Assembly (NCBI GenBank): GCA_009691815.1
Contig: SIAL01000059.1
Coordinates: forward strand, 1 to 12,275
Direction: 5' to 3'
Length of the DNA stretch: 12,275 nucleotides
DNA from: Gemmataceae bacterium
GTDB taxonomy: Bacteria; Planctomycetota; Planctomycetia; Gemmatales; Gemmataceae
Under the pieces are notes generated by a model. The model searched no databases. It worked only from the letters and a program-made list of their open reading frames with translations, and had not been told where the DNA came from. The position numbers and the translations under genes are program-made. Shown here one piece after another: positions 6,813 to 12,275 of the stretch (the first letter of the stretch is position 1; every line of letters begins with the position of its first letter).

Positions 6813-8246
6813 ATGAACATTACGGAATTGATCGTTGTGCTTGTGACCATCGGGATTGTCTTTGCCGGTGTCATGACATTTGTTGGTTACGGCAGCCTGC
6901 TAGAGCGCAAAATATCCGCTTGGGTACAAGATCGACTTGGCCCAAACCGCGTCGGTTTCGACTTGAACCAGCCGTTTCTTAGCATGTTTAAGGGGTTCTT
7001 CGGCCTAGGGCAGCCTTTGGCGGACGGCGTGAAGTTCCTCCTCAAGGAAGAATTCACACCAAAAAATGTCGATAAAGTATTTTACTACTTGGCTCCGGCG
7101 GTTGCTTTGTCCACGGCCCTGATTGCCTTTGCGGTTGTTCCTTTCGGACCTACCTCCGTCCTTCCGCCAATGGTGGATAATCGGATCGACTTGGCTGTCT
7201 CCAAACCCAATCCTAACTACCAGCACCGGGTTTACCCCCGTACCAATTCCGAACTGGAAAAAATCAGTGCGGCCAACCCCTTCCGTTCGGAACTTCTTGA
7301 GGAGGCCAAGAGCCACAGCCCCAAAATTGAGCTACCCAAGGTGGCGGGAATCGAACTGGGTGGTTCAGAAATTCGTTTTGGCATTGCCCCTCACCTAGAT
7401 ATTGGGGTGCTTTTTGTCTTTGCCGTCTCAAGTTTGGCGGTGTACGGCGTGGTTTTGGCGGGCTGGTCCTCCAATAGCAAATATTCCCTATTCGGTGCCC
7501 TACGGGCCAGTGCCCAGCTGATCAGTTATGAGATCCCGATGGGTATGTCGATCTTGGTGGTTGTGTTCATGGTCGGTTCGCTGAACCTCGAGGCAATCGT
7601 CGAATATCAGGCAAAACATACTTGGTTCATCGTGTATCAACCCCTTGGGTGCCTTTTGTTTTTGACGGCCATCTTTGCCGAATGCAACCGCCTTCCCTTT
7701 GATTTACCCGAATGTGAACAGGAACTTGTGGGAGGGTACCACACCGAATATAGCTCCATGAAGTTTGCCTGTTTTATGATGGGTGAATACACCCACATGG
7801 TCACCACCAGCTTCCTTTTGGTGGCCATGTTCTTTGGTGGATGGAATATCCCATTCTTGGTCACCCAGGATTTTCCTGAAGGTGCCCTGGGTTGGGGGGC
7901 GAAACTCGTGGTGTTTTGTGGCAAAATGGTTGCCGTGATCGTCTTCTTTATGTTGGTTCGCTGGAGCCTTCTTCGATTTCGTTTTGATCAACTCATGAGT
8001 TTGGCATGGAAGGGTTTAATGACCTTGGGAATTCTCAATACCCTTGGGGCGGTGGTGATCATTCAAACCAAACCGCTGGGTGAATTGAGCCTTTGGCTAC
8101 TGCCGGCATGGTCGGTTATCGCGCTGTTAATGGTAACAGGCTACAGCATGACCCGGCCCAAACCCTCCAACAGATTCCGAACAGGAATCAAGAGTGTGGA
8201 TCAACGATTGTCTTCCCAAAAAGAGCTTGTGGGAAACCGAATTTAA
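6813..8246 (+). CDS. nuoH: NADH-quinone oxidoreductase subunit H with a large loop insertion
   Basis: NuoH is the membrane subunit that anchors the peripheral arm and forms much of the quinone tunnel. Family motifs are present: ERKISAWVQDRLGPNRVG (31-48), LAGWSSNSKYSLFGALRA (215-232), SAQLISYE (233-240), and the acidic loop FAECNRLPFDLPECEQELVG (288-307) followed by GYHTEYSSMKF (308-318). About eight membrane helices are expected. At 477 residues it is far longer than the usual 320-365. The excess is mainly a hydrophilic stretch at about 115-190, between the helix ending AFAVVPFG and the one starting with LDIGVLFVFAVSS, plus a 30-residue C-terminal tail. In family structures this loop faces the periplasm. 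It starts 3 nt after nuoG. Confidence 0.96.
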   Translation: MNITELIVVLVTIGIVFAGVMTFVGYGSLLERKISAWVQDRLGPNRVGFDLNQPFLSMFKGFFGLGQPLADGVKFLLKEEFTPKNVDKVFYYLAPAVALSTALIAFAVVPFGPTSVLPPMVDNRIDLAVSKPNPNYQHRVYPRTNSELEKISAANPFRSELLEEAKSHSPKIELPKVAGIELGGSEIRFGIAPHLDIGVLFVFAVSSLAVYGVVLAGWSSNSKYSLFGALRASAQLISYEIPMGMSILVVVFMVGSLNLEAIVEYQAKHTWFIVYQPLGCLLFLTAIFAECNRLPFDLPECEQELVGGYHTEYSSMKFACFMMGEYTHMVTTSFLLVAMFFGGWNIPFLVTQDFPEGALGWGAKLVVFCGKMVAVIVFFMLVRWSLLRFRFDQLMSLAWKGLMTLGILNTLGAVVIIQTKPLGELSLWLLPAWSVIALLMVTGYSMTRPKPSNRFRTGIKSVDQRLSSQKELVGNRI

Positions 8247-8271
8247 CCAAAGATAGTGGCAAGGACAACCG

Positions 8272-8874
8272 ATGGCGATTAACACAAAAGATGTGACCTG
8301 GGTGGAGCCTCCTCAATTGGGGCTTCTCGACCAGCTTTATTTGCCCGCCATTGTTGGGGGAATGGCCACCGCACTCAAGCACCTTCTCGAAACGGTAACG
8401 GGAACCGGTCCCGACGCTACCCAACAATACCCCGAAGAAAAGCCCAAGTTGCCCCCCCATTATCGGGGGCTTCACCGTCTCAATCGGGACGAAAAAGGCC
8501 GTGTTAAGTGTGTCGCCTGTTTTATGTGTTCAACCGCTTGTCCGGCTCACTGCATCGACATCGTGGCCGCGCCTTCTCCATGGAACGATCGTGAAAAATA
8601 TCCCGAGACCTTCGTAATCGATGAACTTCGCTGCATCTATTGTGGAATGTGTGAACAAGCGTGCCCGGTGGATGCCATTGAACTTACCAGCATTTTTGAC
8701 CTGACCGGACTTTCGCGGGAACAGATGATCTTTGACAAAGAAAAGCTCTTAAGCGTTTATGATGAAACGGTCCGTCGTGGAACCGACCCGGTTCGGACCC
8801 ATTCGGGGAAACTGGGGCCAGCCAGTGAACCCGGGGAAGCCGGATTGACCGAATCAAGCAGCGCGCAAAGCTAG
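8272..8874 (+). CDS. nuoI: NADH-quinone oxidoreductase subunit I
   Basis: NuoI is an 8Fe-8S ferredoxin-type subunit that passes electrons through clusters N6a and N6b to N2 in NuoB. The 200-residue product has the two C-x2-C-x2-C-x3-CP motifs: C80, C83, C86, C90 and C121, C124, C127, C131. An N-terminal amphipathic segment (about 17-45) likely lies along the membrane. The first motif has an additional cysteine (C94, in ACPAHCIDI), part of a variant I associate with planctomycetes and some other phyla. A polar tail of about 30 residues ends the protein. AAGGA about 8 nt before the ATG serves as ribosome site. A 108-nt gap follows. Confidence 0.96.
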   Translation: MAINTKDVTWVEPPQLGLLDQLYLPAIVGGMATALKHLLETVTGTGPDATQQYPEEKPKLPPHYRGLHRLNRDEKGRVKCVACFMCSTACPAHCIDIVAAPSPWNDREKYPETFVIDELRCIYCGMCEQACPVDAIELTSIFDLTGLSREQMIFDKEKLLSVYDETVRRGTDPVRTHSGKLGPASEPGEAGLTESSSAQS

Positions 8875-8897
8875 GATATTTTGCGACAAGGCAAAAC

Positions 8898-8928
8898 GGT
8901 TCATGGTTGGGCGAGCCGACCTTGAACC
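8898..8928 (+). promoter_or_regulatory. Strong interrupted stem-loop in the nuoI-nuoJ gap
   Basis: Two nested stems face each other: GGTTCA (8898-8903) with TGAACC (8923-8928), then a T-T mismatch, then GGTTGG (8905-8910) with CCGACC (8916-8921, one G-U pair) around the five-base loop GCGAG. This gives 12 pairs in 31 nt. The bases after it on the + strand are CTAAAAAAC, with no T run, so it is not a standard intrinsic terminator for the operon. An mRNA processing or stabilising element between the two gene blocks is the likelier role (inference). Confidence 0.5.
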
Positions 8929-8982
8929 CTAAAAAACAAGGGACGGGTTTCATTGGAATGAGGCCCAAAGCGATTTGGGGAA

Positions 8983-9774
8983 ATGATGGAACTTTTTGCG
9001 GCAGGCCAACCCGGCCTTTTTCGAATCGAATACTTTTTTGCCTTGGCCCTAGGGGCGGTGGGTTTATACCTGCTTTTGCCAAAGCCCAAGGGCAAGGCTA
9101 GCCTGTCCGGTTCAATGGCTGCATTGGGTTCCCTCGCTTGGCTTTGTTACCTTGGCTTAACGCCGACCGGTTTCACGATTGAAACAGGGCTTTTCTACCT
9201 CTTTGGATTTTTCGCCTTGGTGGGCGCGGTCCTCTTGGTGACCCAAACCAATCCCGCACGGGCGGCTTTATCCTTCGTTATGGTGGTGATTTGTGTCGGG
9301 GGACTGATGTTGCTTTTGGCGGCGCCTTTCTTGATGGCCGCAAACTTGATCGTTTATGCCGGCGCAATCGTGGTTACCTTTCTTTTTGTTTTAATGCTCG
9401 CCCAACAGCGGGCACCTTCCGATGCGGATAATCGAAGTCGTGAACCCGCCCTGGCCTGTTTCACCGGATTGGCCCTTTCCGCATGCCTGATTTTATTGCT
9501 TCAAAGGGATCAGGAAAACGCCATCAAAGGCCTCGGCCAAATGAAAGGGCTTAATGCCCCGGTTGCGGCGGTTCGCCTAAATCAAGAAGAAAACCTCCGT
9601 CGCGAAATCAGCGGTCGCCCCAATGCCCCGGCGGACAACACCACCTTTTTAGGTCAAACCCTTTATACCACACTGCTCTTGCCTGTGGAACTTGCCGGGG
9701 CGCTCTTGTTGGTGGCAACGGTTGGGGCCATCCTGATCGCCCAAAGGCGTTCTAGTCCGGAGGTGACGCCATGA
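8983..9774 (+). CDS. nuoJ: NADH-quinone oxidoreductase subunit J, extended form
   Basis: NuoJ is a membrane subunit between NuoH and NuoK whose third canonical helix rearranges during the catalytic cycle. The conserved core is recognisable: GLFYLFGFFALVGAVLLVTQ (69-88) followed by TNPARAALSF, and NLIVYAGAIVVTFLFVLML (121-139). At 263 residues it exceeds the usual 165-200. Two extra hydrophobic segments (about 15-33 and 44-60) precede the core, and a polar loop of about 54 residues (175-228) lies before the last helix (229-253), giving seven predicted helices instead of five. ATG at 8983 and ATG at 8986 are adjacent starts; GGGGAA (8977-8982) gives better spacing for the second. An in-frame TGA at 8959 blocks any earlier start. 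Confidence 0.92.
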   Translation: MMELFAAGQPGLFRIEYFFALALGAVGLYLLLPKPKGKASLSGSMAALGSLAWLCYLGLTPTGFTIETGLFYLFGFFALVGAVLLVTQTNPARAALSFVMVVICVGGLMLLLAAPFLMAANLIVYAGAIVVTFLFVLMLAQQRAPSDADNRSREPALACFTGLALSACLILLLQRDQENAIKGLGQMKGLNAPVAAVRLNQEENLRREISGRPNAPADNTTFLGQTLYTTLLLPVELAGALLLVATVGAILIAQRRSSPEVTP

Positions 9775-10214
9775 ATCAGGTTATGGAGCTTCCCCCGGGC
9801 CTGACGCATTACCTTTCCCTAGGGGCGATGTTGTTTGTGCTGGGAATTGTCGGGTTTTTGACCCGCCGCAACATGATCCTCATGTTCTTAAACGCCGAAT
9901 TGATGATTCAGGGTGTCGCCCTCAATTTTGTGGCGTTTGCCAGGCATCGCGGAAATTTAGAAGGCCAGGGATTCGTCCTTTTTCTCTTGGCTGTCGCGGC
10001 CTGTGAGGCGGCCATTGCCTTGGCACTTATTATGGTTTTGTACCGAACACAACATTCGTTGGATGTGAGCGTTTGGCAAAACCTGCGCGAAGAAGGTTTG
10101 GATCCCGTCTTGGATGAGGAGCCGCTGCTCCCTTGTTCGATAGAGGACAAAGGCACCACCCTAACCGTGGCTGGGCCCGGGCCCCAACAGCCCGAGGAGA
10201 CCAGCCATGTTTGA
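9771..10214 (+). CDS. nuoK: NADH-quinone oxidoreductase subunit K with a C-terminal tail
   Basis: NuoK is an MrpC-like proton-path subunit. It has three membrane helices (about 13-30, 35-57 and 67-92) and both conserved membrane glutamates, E43 in LNAELM and E79 in ACEAAIALA, equivalent to E36 and E72 of E. coli. The length is 147 residues against the usual 100 or so. The extra is a polar, acidic and proline-rich tail after residue 95. The start is very well supported: GGAGGTGA (9759-9766) precedes the ATG at 9771, which overlaps the nuoJ stop as ATGA. The tail ends 8 nt inside nuoL, so part of it may exist because of the overlap and the nuoL ribosome site. Confidence 0.94.
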   Translation: MNQVMELPPGLTHYLSLGAMLFVLGIVGFLTRRNMILMFLNAELMIQGVALNFVAFARHRGNLEGQGFVLFLLAVAACEAAIALALIMVLYRTQHSLDVSVWQNLREEGLDPVLDEEPLLPCSIEDKGTTLTVAGPGPQQPEETSHV

Positions 10215-12252
10215 TCCTTCCGGACTTGCCCTAATTCCATTGCTCCCCGCCTTAGCTGGAGTGTTGATCCTTCTTCAAGGCCCTGGAATTCTCAAGGGTA
10301 ATAGCCATTGGCCGTTGATTGCGGCCTGTGTGGTGTCGTTTGTGATTTCCCTTTTTGGAATCCAAACCCTGCAATTGGACTTAGGTATCAAAGAAATTAC
10401 CTACAACGCCGGTGTTTGGTTTACCACTTCCGGGCCCAATCCGGTGAGTGTTGGCTGGCAATTGCGCATGGATCCTATCTCGGGAATGATGGTTCCCATG
10501 GTGCTCTTTCTGTCCACCATTATTGCCATTTTCTCTGTTGGATACATGAAAGGCGATCCCGGCTATCCTCGCTATTTTGGGATCTTCGCTCTCTTCGTTG
10601 CCGCCATGACCCTTTTGGTGTTGGCGGACAACATTGTCTTGCTTTATGCCGGTTGGGAAGGAGTGGGTGTATGCTCGTTCCTCTTGATCGGGTTTTGGTT
10701 TCAAAAGCCAACCGCTTTAAGGGCCGCCCGCAAAGCGTTTATGGTTACCCGGATTGGTGATGTGGGATTGCTTTTGGGTATCTTTATGCTCTGGGCGGGT
10801 TGTGGATATTCCCTCCACATTCCAACCCTATTGGTCAAGGCGCAAACGCTTTCTCCTGAATTTCTTTATGTGGCCGGTTTCCTTTTGTTTGTCGGGGCCA
10901 TGGGTAAAAGCGCCCAATTCCCGCTTCATATTTGGCTTCCCGACGCGATGGAGGGGCCAACCCCCGTAAGCGCGCTCATTCATGCGGCAACCATGGTAAC
11001 CGCGGGCGTGTACCTTGTGGCAAGATTCCTGCCCTTGCTGACTTTATCTCCCGATTTGTTGCTATTTATCGCAATCATTGGGGGAATCACGGCCCTTCTT
11101 GCCGCCTTGATTGCCCTTACCCAAAACGACTTAAAGCGAATTTTGGCCTACTCGACCATCAGTCAATTGGGATACATGTTTATGGCTTTGGGGGCCGGGC
11201 GATCCGACCTTACCGGGACCAGTCTGGTAACCTTCGCCATGGTGGCCGCCATGTTTCATCTTTTTACGCACGCCTTTTTCAAGGCCCTTCTATTCCTTTC
11301 CGCGGGCAGCGTGATGCACTCCATGGGACATGTGGTAGACCTTCGGCGGCTAGGCGGATTGAGAAAGGTCCTGCCCCTAACGCATATCGCTTTCCTGTCC
11401 GGTTCCTTGGCCTTGGTTGGGCTTTTGCCTTTTTCCGGATTTTGGAGCAAAGACGAAATTCTGGTGGCGTTGGATATGGCCTCGCGTGGCCCCAATCGAA
11501 CGGTCCCCTATCAGTTGCTCACATGGTTGGGGCTAATTACCGCCGGATTGACAGCTTTTTACACTTTCCGTGCCTATTTCCTTGCGTTTTGGGGGGAAGT
11601 AAAAATCCCCATTGAAGTGCTTGCCCATGGAAGTGGCGGTCATGACCATTCCCACAACCACCCCCAAGACAGTCATGATCCCCTCGCCGTGTTGAACGAT
11701 CCAACGGTTGCCCATGAATCACCATGGATCATGACTCTGCCCCTCCTTGTCTTGATTCCCTTTGCCCTTGGGATCGGTGGATTGTTTGGACCCACCCACA
11801 CGATGTTGGACTTTTTGGGCGCGACTCCTGGCTTTAGTGCCTTTCATGGAGATAACAGCGATGGCAAATGGGTGGCCCTTGCTTCTCAAGTCTTTGGGCT
11901 GGGAGGTATCACCCTTGCCTTCCTCCTTTATGTGTTGAACCCAAGGTTGGCGGCCACCACCAAAAAAGTTTCAGGTTCGGCTTACAAACTGTCGCTGAAT
12001 CGCTTTTATTTGGATGAAGTGCTGACGATTCTTTTTGTCCGCCCTCTTCAGATTTTGGGTTGGTTGATCCAAGCCTTGGACCGGGAACTTTGGGACAAAC
12101 TGGTAGATTCCATTGCTCGAATCCCAGCCTGGCTTGGTGACAAATTTCGGCCTGTGCAAAACGGCCTTGTTCAGTTTTACGCCTTGGCGATGGCGTTGGG
12201 ACTGACCATTTTCTTGGTATTCCTCGCCTTTGGGGATCGGCTTTTCCGCTAA
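10207..12252 (+). CDS. nuoL: NADH-quinone oxidoreductase subunit L
   Basis: NuoL is the distal antiporter-like proton pump of complex I, with the long lateral helix along the membrane arm at its C-terminus. The 681-residue protein keeps the proton-path residues: E151 (GWEGVGVCSFLLIGFW), D185 (TRIGDVGL), K234 (GAMGKSAQFPLHIWLPDAM), H259 (SALIHAATMVTAGVYL), H351 and H355 (MFHLFTHAFFKALLFL), K359 and K415 (GFWSKDEIL). A histidine-rich loop (474-490, six histidines, in HGSGGHDHSHNH) lies between late helices; similar loops occur in some homologues. A last helix at about 655-676 ends the lateral segment. AGGAG (10195-10199) is 7 nt before the ATG, which overlaps nuoK by 8 nt. Confidence 0.97.
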   Translation: MFDPSGLALIPLLPALAGVLILLQGPGILKGNSHWPLIAACVVSFVISLFGIQTLQLDLGIKEITYNAGVWFTTSGPNPVSVGWQLRMDPISGMMVPMVLFLSTIIAIFSVGYMKGDPGYPRYFGIFALFVAAMTLLVLADNIVLLYAGWEGVGVCSFLLIGFWFQKPTALRAARKAFMVTRIGDVGLLLGIFMLWAGCGYSLHIPTLLVKAQTLSPEFLYVAGFLLFVGAMGKSAQFPLHIWLPDAMEGPTPVSALIHAATMVTAGVYLVARFLPLLTLSPDLLLFIAIIGGITALLAALIALTQNDLKRILAYSTISQLGYMFMALGAGRSDLTGTSLVTFAMVAAMFHLFTHAFFKALLFLSAGSVMHSMGHVVDLRRLGGLRKVLPLTHIAFLSGSLALVGLLPFSGFWSKDEILVALDMASRGPNRTVPYQLLTWLGLITAGLTAFYTFRAYFLAFWGEVKIPIEVLAHGSGGHDHSHNHPQDSHDPLAVLNDPTVAHESPWIMTLPLLVLIPFALGIGGLFGPTHTMLDFLGATPGFSAFHGDNSDGKWVALASQVFGLGGITLAFLLYVLNPRLAATTKKVSGSAYKLSLNRFYLDEVLTILFVRPLQILGWLIQALDRELWDKLVDSIARIPAWLGDKFRPVQNGLVQFYALAMALGLTIFLVFLAFGDRLFR

Positions 12253-12254
12253 GG

Positions 12255-12275
12255 ATGCCGCTTAAGGACCACTCA
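12255..12275 (+). CDS. Possible first codons of nuoM (cut by window edge)
   Basis: An ATG two bases after the nuoL stop opens a frame (MPLKDHS) that runs off the right edge. By gene order nuoM is expected here. Seven codons cannot identify it, and the only nearby ribosome-like bases (AAGG, 12251-12254) are too close to the ATG, so the true nuoM start may lie further right. Confidence 0.3.

Noticed and set aside
8898..8940. The nuoI-nuoJ hairpin as a rho-independent terminator
   Set aside because: The hairpin is followed by an A-rich stretch, not a T run, on the operon strand, and related operon genes continue directly after it.
10932..11615. Forward open frame of 227 codons inside nuoL
   Set aside because: It is an out-of-frame shadow of nuoL, whose own frame carries all the family motifs through this region.
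1..12275. A previously undescribed defence, mobile or biosynthetic system
   Set aside because: All sizeable genes are recognisable complex I subunits in canonical order, and there are no transposase, integrase, CRISPR or toxin-antitoxin signatures.

Overview
The window holds a respiratory complex I operon: the first twelve genes of a nuo cluster (nuoA, B, C, D, E, F, G, H, I, J, K, L), all on the + strand and in the canonical order. It is cut at the right edge, where nuoM would be expected to begin. Every gene is intact, and the cofactor ligands and proton-path residues I could check are in place. No second system, mobile element, CRISPR array, tRNA or rRNA is visible.

The protein details point to a planctomycete-like bacterium (inferred from recalled family resemblance, not from a search). 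The clues are the NuoD 'IGFLHSGFEKLGEHLDFNQY' type of sequence, the NuoI 'CVACFMCSTACPAHCIDI' ferredoxin signature, the NuoF 'DESEPCTFNNR' variant, and the unusual lengths of NuoG, NuoH, NuoJ and NuoK. Base composition looks moderately GC-rich.

Layout. Positions 1-320 are apparently non-coding leader with short direct repeats. A well-placed Shine-Dalgarno at 309-313 precedes a 29-codon small ORF (321-410) that overlaps the nuoA start. Genes nuoA to nuoE (388-3684) are packed with overlaps of 4 to 10 nt or a 3-nt gap. A 74-nt gap with two potential hairpins separates nuoE from nuoF. Genes nuoF to nuoI (3759-8874) follow with gaps of 3 to 25 nt. A 108-nt gap with a strong interrupted hairpin separates nuoI from nuoJ. 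Genes nuoJ to nuoL (8983-12252) overlap by 4 and 8 nt.

How the genes work together: NuoE, F and G form the NADH-oxidising module (FMN and a chain of Fe-S clusters). NuoB, C, D and I form the connecting module that carries electrons to quinone. NuoA, H, J, K and L are membrane subunits that move protons, with NuoM and NuoN expected downstream. Points worth a second look are the extra segments in the membrane subunits (about 70 residues inserted in NuoH, two extra N-terminal helices and a long loop in NuoJ, a C-terminal tail in NuoK), the shortened NuoG that still keeps an extra N7-type cluster motif, the small ORF ahead of nuoA, and the two structured gaps. None of these is by itself a new system; they are variations on a well-known machine.
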